DNA from: Phycisphaerae bacterium
GTDB lineage: Bacteria; Planctomycetota; Phycisphaerae; UBA1845; PWPN01
DNA length: 64,000 nucleotides
Direction of reading: 5' to 3'
Assembly: GCA_035384605.1 (NCBI GenBank)
Contig: DAOOIV010000004.1
Span: 62,001-126,000 of the forward strand
The position numbers and the translations under genes were made by a program. The notes beneath the pieces are model-generated. The model made no database searches, had not been told where the DNA came from, and saw only the letters and a program-made list of their open reading frames with translations. Of this stretch, positions 35,125 through 43,436 are shown in pieces (position 1 is the stretch's first letter; every line of letters begins with the position of its first letter).

Positions 35125-35915
35125 GCTGTCTCTCCTTCTTGGCGGGCAACCGCCCGGACTTCCGCATAGCGGATGACCTTCGAATCGCAGGTGTAGCCGG
35201 CGCGTACCACCTCCGCTACGTGGCCCGCCGGCAGATCGTCGCGCCGGACCAGATCGACCACCCGCATCTGTTCCGGATCAACGGGTTTGCCGAGACACTC
35301 GATAGGACGGACCCCGCGGGCTTCCAGGATCGCATCTATGCGACGCAGCCCCAGCATGTATCCTTCGTGGAGACCTTCCAGAAGGCCTCGGGGCAGCAGC
35401 CAACGACGCCATCCGACACGCCGGGCCGCCTGACGGGAGGTCTCTTCGCCCCGCGACAGGGCTTCGCGCAGATCCAATAGCACCTCCACCCAGGACCGTA
35501 GCTGTGAATCCATCTGGGAGTTCAAACCGTCCCGCAGGCGATCCCGCTCGCGCAGCAGGGGATCGAACAGCTTCTGGGTTTGTGCCGAAACCTCTTCGAT
35601 GCCCTCATGAAACTCGTCGATGGCTCGATCAAGGTCCTGACGCGCGGTCTTGGTGCCTCGTGCCTCCAGCCGGACTTCCTGCTTCAGCGCGATCAGTTCG
35701 CTCAGCAACGTGTGCAAATCGACCCGCGCTGCCGCATCAACGTTTTCTTGCGGGGCCAGGAGCGCATGACGCCACTGTTCCGACTCCAGCAGCCACTGGC
35801 GCAACGTCGAGAGCACCGCCTCGATTTCCTGCCGCGCCTCCGGCGGGACTATCGTGTCTCGCCCAGAAGGCTCAATAATGCCGCCAGACCCGCACGTTTG
35901 GGGGTTGTCCGACAT
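35121..35915 (-). CDS. GrpE-like nucleotide exchange factor
   Basis: 264 residues, longer than E. coli GrpE (197). The central long helices (LALKQEVRLEARGTKTARQDLD-type coiled coil) and the C-terminal beta part, GHVAEVVRAGYTCDSKVIRYAEVRAV, match GrpE. It would release ADP from the adjacent Hsp70. The N-terminal 50 residues and a loop GWRRWLLPRG are additional. Start overlaps the end of the J-like gene by 67 bases and its stop overlaps the Hsp70 gene by four. Confidence 0.85.
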   Translation of the reverse strand: MSDNPQTCGSGGIIEPSGRDTIVPPEARQEIEAVLSTLRQWLLESEQWRHALLAPQENVDAAARVDLHTLLSELIALKQEVRLEARGTKTARQDLDRAIDEFHEGIEEVSAQTQKLFDPLLRERDRLRDGLNSQMDSQLRSWVEVLLDLREALSRGEETSRQAARRVGWRRWLLPRGLLEGLHEGYMLGLRRIDAILEARGVRPIECLGKPVDPEQMRVVDLVRRDDLPAGHVAEVVRAGYTCDSKVIRYAEVRAVARQEGETA

Positions 35916-36145
35916 CTTTCCTCCTCGATCAGCTCGTCGATCGATTCTCCTTGTGAGGCGTCAAACAGAAGAAACTCCAGTCGGGCGCCTTCATCTTTGA
36001 TGGTCTCGTATGCCTGCCGAATGGATACAAACTGCTCGGGGCAGTGTTCCGGCGGAAACCGGTGCACCGCTTCCAAGTAACACCGCCGGATCTCTTCATC
36101 GCCGGCCTCCGGCCTGACATTCAGGATGCTGTACGGATTCGCCAT
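35849..36145 (-). CDS. J-domain-like protein lacking the HPD motif
   Basis: 98 residues. NPYSILNVRPEAGDEEIRR and EQFVSIRQAYETIKDEGAR are the start and the final helix of a J domain. The loop that should carry HPD, the site that activates Hsp70, reads RFPPEHCPE, so His and Asp are absent. The C-terminus after residue 60 is a short helical extension. Located between the TPR gene and grpE, it probably docks to the adjacent Hsp70 in another way or lacks stimulating activity. The start codon overlaps the terminal TAA of the dispersed repeat, which also supplies its ribosome site (GGAAGAG). Confidence 0.7.
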   Translation of the reverse strand: MANPYSILNVRPEAGDEEIRRCYLEAVHRFPPEHCPEQFVSIRQAYETIKDEGARLEFLLFDASQGESIDELIEEERCRTTPKRAGLAALLSLLGETR

Positions 36146-36241
36146 TAGTCTCTTCCGTCGCGACTGGTTCGCATTTTGCGAGCATGTTTCTCGATCGCAG
36201 AGCGCTTGGGTTGCGGCCCGCAAAAAGGCGGTCCGCCTTAG
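36145..36241 (-). repeat. Dispersed structured element, copy 1
   Basis: 97 bases, 89 identical to copy 2 at 49310-49406. Read on the minus strand it begins CTAAGGCGGACCGCCTTTTT (hairpin plus T-run) and ends GGAAGAGACTAA. A second hairpin lies at 36167-36183 (GGTTCGCA region on the plus strand, seven pairs, loop TTT). It fills the whole gap between the TPR gene, whose stop TAA it contains, and the J-like gene, whose start codon it touches. Confidence 0.75.
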
Positions 36242-38640
36242 TTCTCCTCATCCATTCCCTCTTGCATCCATTCGAATATCCTTTGCATGTCGATGCCTTT
36301 GCTCCGAGGTTTCTTCCGAGAGGTCGAAGGTTTTCGACCGGTATCATCCTCAGCCTCGCTTGCATCAAGCATGTGCGCCAGCGCATTGAACAGTGACCTG
36401 AAATCGCCGAAGCCGTGCGACATCGAGGGTTGCGGCTCATCCAGCAGCGACGATATCTCGGCCGAGAGATCGAACCGGTGTTGCGCCTGTGCTTGCTCGT
36501 AGGCGCGTTCCAGTAGCCGTCGCGTACGGGCCGGCAACCGTCGACGGCCGAGGCCGCGCTGCGAGCGGCCCAGAAACACCGGAAAGTGAGGGTTTCCGAC
36601 GAACCGGTCGCAGCCTTGGTGCGCCAGACGCTCCAACAGTTTCCACTCCTGCCGATCTTCGAGGTATTCGCAGACTTGCAGCAACTGCAGTTCCGAGAAG
36701 GTCGACCGTCCCGCGGCTCGCGAGACATAGCCGACAAGCAGGTCGGCATGTATCCGCGATTTCGGGTAATCCACGCCCTCTTCGGCCATCTGAAGCACGT
36801 ACTCGGCCATCCGGGCTGCAGCCGCACCGCTTGGCTCATCGGCCAAGGCCTCTTCGAGCAACTTGTCAAATCTCTGCTGCACCTCCGGCGGGGCTTGCGC
36901 AACGGACAGTTCGATTGCCAGAACGAAATAGACCACCACCCGCTCCTCGCGACCGGCCAGGGCCTGGCTCAGCAACTCTTGCGCCCGATCCGGCTTCTCG
37001 GCCCGCCATTCCAGCGCCGCCCATCTGCAGAAAAAGAGTGCCTTGGATGCCGTGGGATCGAGCACCGCTTGGGCTTCCTCATAATCCTGGCGAGCCTGGT
37101 CCAGGTTTCCTTGCCGCAATCGCCGCCGGGCCGACTTGAGATAACACAACACTATGCCCGCACGAACCTGACTGTCGGCGGGATCGACTCGCAGAGCCTG
37201 CTTCAGGTAGTCTAACGCCTTGCGAAACGCAGCTCTGTCGATACAACGGAGTCCCAGGAACAATAGGGTGTTAACATCGTTTGGCCATCGGCGCAGAACC
37301 TCGCGAGCGTGCCGCTCGGCTTTCTTGGGCTGGTTCTGCAACAGGTACGCGGCCATCAGCTTTTCGTGGCTGGTCTTATCCTCCGCATACTCCTGGAGGC
37401 TTTGCCTGTAGTAGCCGATCGCCTCATTGCAGCGGCCTGAGGCCAAGCCGAGAAATGCTTCGAAGCCGTCGACCTTGCTCGCTTGCATCGCCAGGTCACC
37501 CATCCGCTGCAGCACAAGGCCCTTGGCCCGGGGGAACAGGTGCGGTGCGATTCCTTTCACATGCTCTAATGTATCGATGAAGCAGGACCAGACGTCGATG
37601 GCGTCCGAGGGGAAAGAGCCTTCGAGAGACAGCGCCGCCGACCGATAGAGAAATGGGTCTTCCGGGAGCGGTCCCAACACTCGCCTGAAGCGTTGGACGG
37701 TATCTTCATCGTTACCCATCTTCTCGCAGATCGCGCGGCCAAGCCGTTGGGCAAAGGCCTCGCGTTCGCTCGCTTCCACCCTCGCCAGGAGACGGGCGCA
37801 TCCGTCCAAGGCGCCCCTCACGTCCTTGCCGGCCAGACGCTCCTTTATTTGCGTCAAGAGGGCGAGGCGAGGACTGCCAAAATGCTCTATGAGCCTCTCG
37901 CGAAGCGCCGGTGTCAGCTCGCCGTCCCGACCGTCGTTCAACAGGCCTGATCGGAGAATTGCCGCCAGGCGTCCCGGCCGCCCCTCGGTCCCACATTTGT
38001 CCCAACTCAGGCGGGCACGGTCGCGGTCACCTCGAGTGTACGCCGCCAGACCGAGAAGCAGCCATTTCCATCCCGCGCACGGGCTCGTCAGGCCGATCCC
38101 CCTGAGTTCATCCGTGACCGCCGGGTCGTCTCCTTTCTCAAAGGCCGCGAAAGCCCGCCGTATTCTGTGCACATCCTCGCGCGTCGCCGGTTCGCAAAAC
38201 CGGTCCAACGATTCGCCTCGTGCAATCGCCTCGTCGGCCAGGTATCGCGAAGCTCGCGATTGCTCGGCCGGGTCGTTCAGCCGCCTCAACGCCGACAGAG
38301 CCGTCTCATATTGCCGGCTGCGAAGGCCGCACTCGAACATCAACCACAAGAGGTCCGCACTGCCCTGGCCGAGGCTCAAGGCGTTATTGAGGACCATCAG
38401 TGCCTCGGCGAACAGGTTCTTCTCGATCAGCCGGCGACCGCGCTCAAGGTAGAGATGACCGAGCAGATCGGAGTTTTCCGGGCTTGGCTGCCGACGATGG
38501 CATTCTTTGGCCATGTCGATGGCGGTTCGAGTGTCGCCTTTCTCGCGGCACTGCTCAATTCTGCGTCGAAGATCGTCCGTGGAGAGCCGTCGGTACTCAA
38601 TGATAGGGTTTCGCCCGGACTTGTGTCCTTTCCGTCCCAT
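36238..38640 (-). CDS. Large TPR-repeat protein of the Hsp70 cluster
   Basis: 800 residues, almost all alpha-helical repeats of TPR type, for example ALMVLNNALSLGQGSADLLW, KAERHAREVLRRWPNDVNTL and KALDYLKQALRVDPADSQVR. No signal peptide or membrane segment, so cytoplasmic. The C-terminus is charged (RKPSTSRKKPRSKG) and may contact partner proteins. It is the first gene of a minus-strand cluster with J-like, GrpE, Hsp70 and zinc-ribbon proteins and is a candidate client- or partner-binding scaffold. The stop codon lies inside the dispersed repeat. Confidence 0.8.
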   Translation of the reverse strand: MGRKGHKSGRNPIIEYRRLSTDDLRRRIEQCREKGDTRTAIDMAKECHRRQPSPENSDLLGHLYLERGRRLIEKNLFAEALMVLNNALSLGQGSADLLWLMFECGLRSRQYETALSALRRLNDPAEQSRASRYLADEAIARGESLDRFCEPATREDVHRIRRAFAAFEKGDDPAVTDELRGIGLTSPCAGWKWLLLGLAAYTRGDRDRARLSWDKCGTEGRPGRLAAILRSGLLNDGRDGELTPALRERLIEHFGSPRLALLTQIKERLAGKDVRGALDGCARLLARVEASEREAFAQRLGRAICEKMGNDEDTVQRFRRVLGPLPEDPFLYRSAALSLEGSFPSDAIDVWSCFIDTLEHVKGIAPHLFPRAKGLVLQRMGDLAMQASKVDGFEAFLGLASGRCNEAIGYYRQSLQEYAEDKTSHEKLMAAYLLQNQPKKAERHAREVLRRWPNDVNTLLFLGLRCIDRAAFRKALDYLKQALRVDPADSQVRAGIVLCYLKSARRRLRQGNLDQARQDYEEAQAVLDPTASKALFFCRWAALEWRAEKPDRAQELLSQALAGREERVVVYFVLAIELSVAQAPPEVQQRFDKLLEEALADEPSGAAAARMAEYVLQMAEEGVDYPKSRIHADLLVGYVSRAAGRSTFSELQLLQVCEYLEDRQEWKLLERLAHQGCDRFVGNPHFPVFLGRSQRGLGRRRLPARTRRLLERAYEQAQAQHRFDLSAEISSLLDEPQPSMSHGFGDFRSLFNALAHMLDASEAEDDTGRKPSTSRKKPRSKGIDMQRIFEWMQEGMDEEN

Positions 38641-39050
38641 TGGCGTTTTTTCTCTCTGGGCAATTCCCCTCAGGACGACGCCTCAGTGCGAGTTCTCCAA
38701 ACTCGCGCTCATTCATTCAGCATGGTCCGCGCCGGAGCCTGACCCACCAGGCGGCCAATAGCGCCGCACTGGCCACAAGCGATGTCATCTCGCCGCCCTC
38801 TAGCAGCAAAGGCCGTCTCGCAAGGTCGAGCTACCTGATTCCGGCGCGGCCCGCCCTCGGCCAGGGTTCCAGGTTGCCTTCCTCGCTGCCCGCCCAGGGT
38901 ACCGGACCGCTCCCGAGGCGCAAGCTTCGGCACGAGGAGTATTGTGCACGTCGTCGTGTCCCGAAGTCAAGGTCTCTCAAGGCTCTCGCAGAAGGGCGGC
39001 TGTGAGTTTTCGCCACGACCACCAGAGTCTCGCAGGCCTTATTCCGAACC
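38641..39050. other. Intergenic region upstream of tRNA-Val
   Basis: About 410 bases between the TPR gene start and the tRNA promoter. It should contain the promoter of the chaperone cluster on the minus strand, but no clear -35/-10 pair was found, and no CIRCE (TTAGCACTC-N9-GAGTGCTAA) operator is present. No coding frame is convincing. Confidence 0.4.
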
Positions 39051-39078
39051 TTGCCTCCACCCGGGACCATGGTACAAT
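39051..39078 (+). promoter_or_regulatory. Sigma-70 promoter of tRNA-Val
   Basis: TTGCCT (39051-39056) and TACAAT (39073-39078), 16 bases apart, with the -10 ending 12 bases before the first base of the tRNA. This spacing fits a transcription start just ahead of the mature 5' end. Confidence 0.7.
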
Positions 39079-39090
39079 AACCGGTATTGA

Positions 39091-39164
39091 GGGCGTATAG
39101 CTCAGTTGGCTAGAGCGTACGGATCACACCCGTAAGGTCACAGGTTCGAGTCCTGTTACGCCCA
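39091..39164 (+). tRNA. tRNA-Val (anticodon CAC)
   Basis: A 74-base cloverleaf: acceptor GGGCGTA pairs with TACGCCC, D arm GCTCAGTTGGCTAGAGC, anticodon stem TACGG/CCGTA with loop ATCACAC giving anticodon CAC, T arm CAGGTTCGAGTCCTG, and discriminator A at 39164. The CCA end is not encoded (CAATCC-type sequence follows), so it must be added by the CCA enzyme encoded further along. Confidence 0.97.
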
Positions 39165-39412
39165 ATCCCAGGGCACAGCTCCAATCATCTCACCGTGTTT
39201 TCGGACGTCCGGCAGATTCCGGCTTTTCGGGATACCCATTCTGCACGCAAACGCGGGCGAGCGACGGAGGGTATCGATAAGTCGGGGGATGGGTCGGCAA
39301 TCCAAGCCTTCCGCGCGACGGCCGGGAATCGCCACGGCCGATCGGCGCGGTCGTTGATCGAATCCGCGCTCGGGAACAGGCCGCAAAGCGAACTCATTCG
39401 CCGGGAATGACC

Positions 39413-40138
39413 TCAATCCTTCGGCTTCGTGGGTGCTCGCCGTCGATGACTGCGCACCGGGTGTTCCCACAGGGTACCCGTTTGACGGTATTTCTTCACA
39501 ATGATATCGACGGCCTCGGCCGGGTCATCCGTGAGGGTAAACAGGTTCATATCCTCGGGATTGATCGCCTGATACTTATTCAGCACCGTCGTCCTGACCC
39601 ACTTGAGCAGCGGTCTCCAGTAGTCCCTGCCCATCAGTATTACCGGAGATGGCGGAGTCTTCTGCGTTTGCAGGAGCGTCATGCTCTCGAAGAACTCGTC
39701 GAGCGTGCCGAAACCGCCCGGCAGGCAGACCATGGCCACCGCGTATTTCACGAACATCACTTTGCGAACGAAAAAATAATCGAAATCGACCTCTATCTCG
39801 ATGTAGGGGTTAGGTTTCTGCTCGTGGGGAAGCACCACGTTGAGGCCGACGGTCGTCCCGCCCACCTTGGCCGCGCCGCGGTGGGCCGCTTCCATGATGC
39901 CGCCGCCACCTCCGGTGATCACCGCAAACCCTGCCTCCGCCAGTCGCCGACCTACATCGACGCCCAGCTTGTAGGTCCGCGCCCCGCGCTTGGTCCTGGC
40001 CGAGCCGAAGACGGTGACCGCCGGACCGATGCGCGCCATGACGTCGAATCCTTCAACGAATTCGGCCATGATGCGAAAAATACGCCAGGTTTCTTCCGGG
40101 CTGGTTTCGAAACGTGGCCTGGGATTCACTATGTGCAT
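39413..40138 (-). CDS. LOG family protein (TIGR00730-type Rossmann fold)
   Basis: 241 residues. The family signatures FGSART, TGGGGGIMEAAHRGA and CLPGGFGTLDEFFE are clear; the last is the PGGxGTxxE motif of cytokinin-nucleotide phosphoribohydrolases (LOG) and nucleosidases. It would cleave a nucleoside monophosphate N-glycosidic bond. ATG 40138 has GGGGGA upstream and is preferred over an ATG at 40159. The C-terminus is basic (RSHRRRAPTKPKD). Confidence 0.9.
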   Translation of the reverse strand: MHIVNPRPRFETSPEETWRIFRIMAEFVEGFDVMARIGPAVTVFGSARTKRGARTYKLGVDVGRRLAEAGFAVITGGGGGIMEAAHRGAAKVGGTTVGLNVVLPHEQKPNPYIEIEVDFDYFFVRKVMFVKYAVAMVCLPGGFGTLDEFFESMTLLQTQKTPPSPVILMGRDYWRPLLKWVRTTVLNKYQAINPEDMNLFTLTDDPAEAVDIIVKKYRQTGTLWEHPVRSHRRRAPTKPKD

Positions 40139-40189
40139 TGATATTCCCCCAGTCGTCAACTTCTGACCGCTATCGGCCTACGCGGCCGG

Positions 40190-41029
40190 TTACCCGAAGA
40201 GCATGGCAATACCCCCCGGGATCAGATTCATCGTAAAGTGGGCGATGATCGCCGGCCAGACCGAGCCCGTCCGCAGCGTGACGTACGCAACGGCGACACC
40301 GCCCGGCAGCGAAAGGCTCACCTCCATGATGTTGGGCTTGCCCAGGTGAGCAAGCCAGAAGAGGATGCCGGATGTCACTACCGCCACCAGTGACGTTCCG
40401 GTCAGCCCGAACCATGCCAGTACACGGCTGCCCTCGACAGGCTGGGCAAGCCCCAACCATCGCAATGCTCGCCGCCGCCAGGCACCATTGACCGCCGCCA
40501 CCGGCACGCGAGCCGGCAAGCGACGGTCCGGAAGCATGAGTGCAACGAACAATCCGCAAACCAGCACGTGCTCCGGCACAATGGCCAGGAGCCGTCCCGA
40601 ATAAGACGCTGCTTCGGACCAGGTCTGCGGTAGCGGTATGGAGCCAGGATCGCTCCAGATAATTAGCAAACCGAACGGAATCGACAGGACCACACTGACT
40701 GCGATCAGCCGCCACCCGAGAACGTTGAAGCGGCCCAAGCCCAAGTCGCGCGGTTTGCGTCCGAGGACCGCGCAGATCACAACCGGCACAAGCGCAATCA
40801 TGTATTGCGTCAGAAGCCATCGCCAGAATGAGTCGCCCTCCCACCGCCTCACTGCACGGGAAATGCCGCCCCAGGACCGGGCCAGTATAGGAGGCAACCA
40901 CAGGCGGGCCCACGCAATCCCAAGACCCCACCACGTGCAGACGTAGACCGCGCCGATGAAAAAGACCAACAGCGAGGCCAGCCAGCCGGCCGCCGTATGC
41001 GGGCGGGACGTTCCGTCAGCGCGTGCCAT
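40190..41029 (-). CDS. CPBP-type intramembrane protease-like protein
   Basis: 279 residues with about seven membrane helices. The last two CPBP (Rce1-like) motifs are present: FWLAHLG (F-x3-H) and IIAHFTMNLIPG (H-x3-N). The first motif, normally E-E-x3-R, reads PEHVLVCG, so one Glu is kept while the second Glu and the Arg are replaced; activity is uncertain. The cytoplasmic loop is basic. The gene is upstream of and on the same strand as the LOG gene, 51 bases apart. Confidence 0.75.
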   Translation of the reverse strand: MARADGTSRPHTAAGWLASLLVFFIGAVYVCTWWGLGIAWARLWLPPILARSWGGISRAVRRWEGDSFWRWLLTQYMIALVPVVICAVLGRKPRDLGLGRFNVLGWRLIAVSVVLSIPFGLLIIWSDPGSIPLPQTWSEAASYSGRLLAIVPEHVLVCGLFVALMLPDRRLPARVPVAAVNGAWRRRALRWLGLAQPVEGSRVLAWFGLTGTSLVAVVTSGILFWLAHLGKPNIMEVSLSLPGGVAVAYVTLRTGSVWPAIIAHFTMNLIPGGIAMLFG

Positions 41030-41121
41030 GTGGGTCAGGCTCCTCCAAACGTCGAGATGGCCTGTGTTATAGTTGGATACGCCGCGAGCCGCAAAGGGGC
41101 AAGCAAAGCCCGATGCGCCGC

Positions 41122-41460
41122 TTAGCGGGTATGCCCCTGGACACTATAGAGCCACCAGCGGGCCTTGGGATTCCGTCGATTGCGGGTCTGACGTTCGCAG
41201 TAGAGCGTCATTCGCGGTCCAACATCGGTCTGCACGGTGTACCAGTGCTTGCGCAGATACAGACGGCCGGTCCCACCTTCCGGAGAGCTGGTTTTCCAGG
41301 CCTTCAGCACGGCGGTGATGACATACTCCCGCTGCCGCCATGTGAACCGCGCCGGCAGACCCGGCTCACTGCGGGCCATGGCCATTATGTCGCCGGTTCC
41401 CGAGGCAGGGATGATCGGCTCGCTGATAAACTCCTCGGCTCCCCAGCTCGCGTCGCACAT
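41122..41460 (-). CDS. DUF6504-like protein
   Basis: 112 residues. The pattern PARFTWRQREYVITAVLKAWK, RLYLRKHWYTVQTDVGPRMTLYCER and ARWWLYSV (quoted in pieces) matches small DUF6504 proteins, which have an aromatic-rich beta fold that binds an unknown ligand and are often encoded near DNA-repair polymerases; none is nearby. ATG 41460 is chosen over a GTG three codons earlier. Function unknown. Confidence 0.6.
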   Translation of the reverse strand: MCDASWGAEEFISEPIIPASGTGDIMAMARSEPGLPARFTWRQREYVITAVLKAWKTSSPEGGTGRLYLRKHWYTVQTDVGPRMTLYCERQTRNRRNPKARWWLYSVQGHTR

Positions 41461-41550
41461 GGCGCCCACCCGAACGACCTGACCCTTGCCGGATGCTCAG
41501 TACGCCCAAACCGGGTCCGCCTCCGCCTCCCGGGAATGCTGCCTGATTGC

Positions 41551-42270
41551 CTATCTCTCGGTCACGATTTCCTTTTCGGCCGCGATCAGGATCTGAAGCA
41601 TCTCCTCGCGTGTTTCAACCGCAAGCAGGGTTGAGATCGTCTCAGGTACGAGAATTCGAACCAGCCGCGCCAGAACCCGCAGGTGATGGTGATCCTGGTG
41701 ACAACAGATGAGGAAGAAGAGATGTGTCAGCTCGCGCGATGTCGATCCGAAGCCGATGCCCTTTGGCACACGGCCGACACAAATCAGCGGTTCCGCCGAG
41801 ACATACGGCATAGGCTGTCGCGGGTGAGGTAATGCCACCCCGTTGGGCAGGGCAGTCGAGCACATCTCCTCACGTTGCTCAAGGGCACTCAAAAGACCCG
41901 TCGGATCATACAGCAGACCCGTGCGGTCGGCCAGGTTCACCAGCTCACGCAAGACGGAGGCTCGTGTCCGGGCCGGCAGTGAGGGGTCAATCCCTTCGAG
42001 GCCGATCATGTCGGTCACTGTCAACTCGTCGGTTGCCGACGACTGCCCCGTACTCGATCGGATGCCTCGCTCAAGGGCGATCAGCCGCTCCTCGCCAAGC
42101 GTATGCATTTCCTGCTGGAGCCATTCCGTGACCCGTGCCCGGTTGAATCGCCATTCCCCGCCGATCTTCTGCCCTGGCAGCTTGCCGCGGTCTGCCAGCC
42201 GCTTCACGTCGCGCGCATCCATGCCCACATATCTCGCGAAGTCATCGAGACTCATGTTGCGATAGGGCAT
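41551..42270 (-). CDS. Helix-turn-helix/PTS EIIA (fructose-type) fusion
   Basis: 239 residues. Residues 1-55 are an excisionase/MerR-type DNA-binding domain (LDDFARYVGMDARDVKRLAD, GEWRFNRARVTEWLQQEM). Residues about 95-235 are an EIIA domain of the mannitol/fructose class with the phosphorylated His in VALPHPR, then FFLICCHQDHHHLRVLARL. The combination suggests a transcription factor controlled by PTS phosphorylation rather than a sugar transporter subunit; no EIIB or EIIC gene is nearby. ATG 42270 is chosen, because the 86 upstream residues of the frame look non-coding. Confidence 0.8.
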   Translation of the reverse strand: MPYRNMSLDDFARYVGMDARDVKRLADRGKLPGQKIGGEWRFNRARVTEWLQQEMHTLGEERLIALERGIRSSTGQSSATDELTVTDMIGLEGIDPSLPARTRASVLRELVNLADRTGLLYDPTGLLSALEQREEMCSTALPNGVALPHPRQPMPYVSAEPLICVGRVPKGIGFGSTSRELTHLFFLICCHQDHHHLRVLARLVRILVPETISTLLAVETREEMLQILIAAEKEIVTER

Positions 42271-42983
42271 GCGTACAACCCGGTCTTGTCTCGCCAAGGC
42301 TTTGCGGCAGTACGTCCCGGCTCGCGGCAAGCACCGCGGCCAACCATACAAGCCTTGACGGAAACAGCACAACTCTCGCGCCGTGCGGATGCCCGCCGGC
42401 CTGGAATATTGTAATCGGTCCGGACGCGGTAGAAGGACAGCCTGAGCAACCACCAGAACTACTGAGGCAACATCCTTCAGAAGAAGGTCGTCCTTAAACG
42501 CTACGCGCTCGTGCAGCCGTGAGGACACACGGCATGGCCAACGTCCTATCCGTTATGTATTTGCCACAGCTCATCGCAATTAGCACCTCCATGGTCCTAT
42601 AAACCGAGATCGTGTCTCGCTTCCAAGCACGGCCATATCAGCCAAGACCCGCTGGGCTGCGTGTCCGTGACATCTGGGGCGGGGTACCAATAAGGGCTTT
42701 TTCAGAACCGTGGGGCAACGGCCCTGTGTGGTGCCGGCCCTTTTGCGGGCCGGCCTGCCCTTGACCACTTATGGAGATCGGTCAAGGGTTCCTCGCTGAC
42801 GCGCAAGCGTCCTGAAAGAGCCGCCCAGACTGTAAAGCTCCCCTGGCCTGCCTCTGCGGGCCGGCTGCCCCCGCGGCACTGACCAAACGTCAAAGACTTC
42901 TCCGCTTCGCCCGGACCGAGCAGAAAAAAGTGGATTGTCCCGCTGATCCGAAGGTAGAATTAAAGGGGACCAGGAGGTGTGCG
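42271..42983. other. Long intergenic region
   Basis: 713 bases without a convincing gene. The most prominent structure is a strong GC hairpin, GCCGGCCC-ttttgc-GGGCCGGC near 42733-42754, related in style to the atpG-atpD hairpins but not a copy. No RNA family, terminator with T-run, or operator was recognised. It carries the promoters for the PTS fusion gene (-) and the small protein gene (+). Confidence 0.4.
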
Positions 42984-43175
42984 ATGAAGATCGAGCTTAC
43001 TCCTGAGGAACGCGAGGTGCTCTTGGCCTTGGTGGAGCGAGAGATCGCCGATCTCGGACCGGAAATCCGACACACCAGGACCCGGACCTATCGCGACGAT
43101 TTGAAGGACCAGCAGCGGACCCTGAGAAACCTCTTCCAGCATCTCCGGGAACCGCAGCAGGTTGAGCACGTCTGA
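42984..43175 (+). CDS. Small helical protein of unknown function
   Basis: 63 residues, MKIELTPEEREVLLALVERE at the start, then a highly charged helix (RDDLKDQQRTLRNLFQHL). A near-perfect ribosome site AGGAGGTG before the ATG makes it a real gene despite its length. It resembles short planctomycete proteins of the form 'L-T-xx-E-x2-L-L-x2-L', with no known function. TAGAAT at 42955-42960 is a possible -10. Confidence 0.7.
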   Translation: MKIELTPEEREVLLALVEREIADLGPEIRHTRTRTYRDDLKDQQRTLRNLFQHLREPQQVEHV

Positions 43176-43436
43176 TACGCCGATCTTGTCGTCTGGGTTC
43201 TTGACTGACCGGGCGGCGCGACGGGGTGAGGATTTGTCGTCTCCGCCGCGTTCGCCATCCTCGGACGATCGGCCGTTGCACGAATGAAAATGTCAAACCC
43301 GGGCTCGGTCAAAGCATATCCTGCCACTGGCACGGCATCCTTTCCTGTCGTAGGCTATCACCCAACTGACCTCGGGTTGAGGCCCGAAGGCCATGGCACG
43401 GATTCACGTGGTTGTCCTGATTGACAGGAGCATGCG

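Noticed and set aside
38641..39050. CIRCE or sigma-32-like heat-shock operator ahead of the chaperone cluster
   Set aside because: The inverted repeat TTAGCACTC-N9-GAGTGCTAA was looked for and is absent.
42733..42754. GC hairpin in the long gap as another copy of the atpG-atpD hairpins
   Set aside because: Only the GCCGGC core is shared; the second hairpin and spacing are missing, and GGCC-rich palindromes are expected in such GC-rich DNA.
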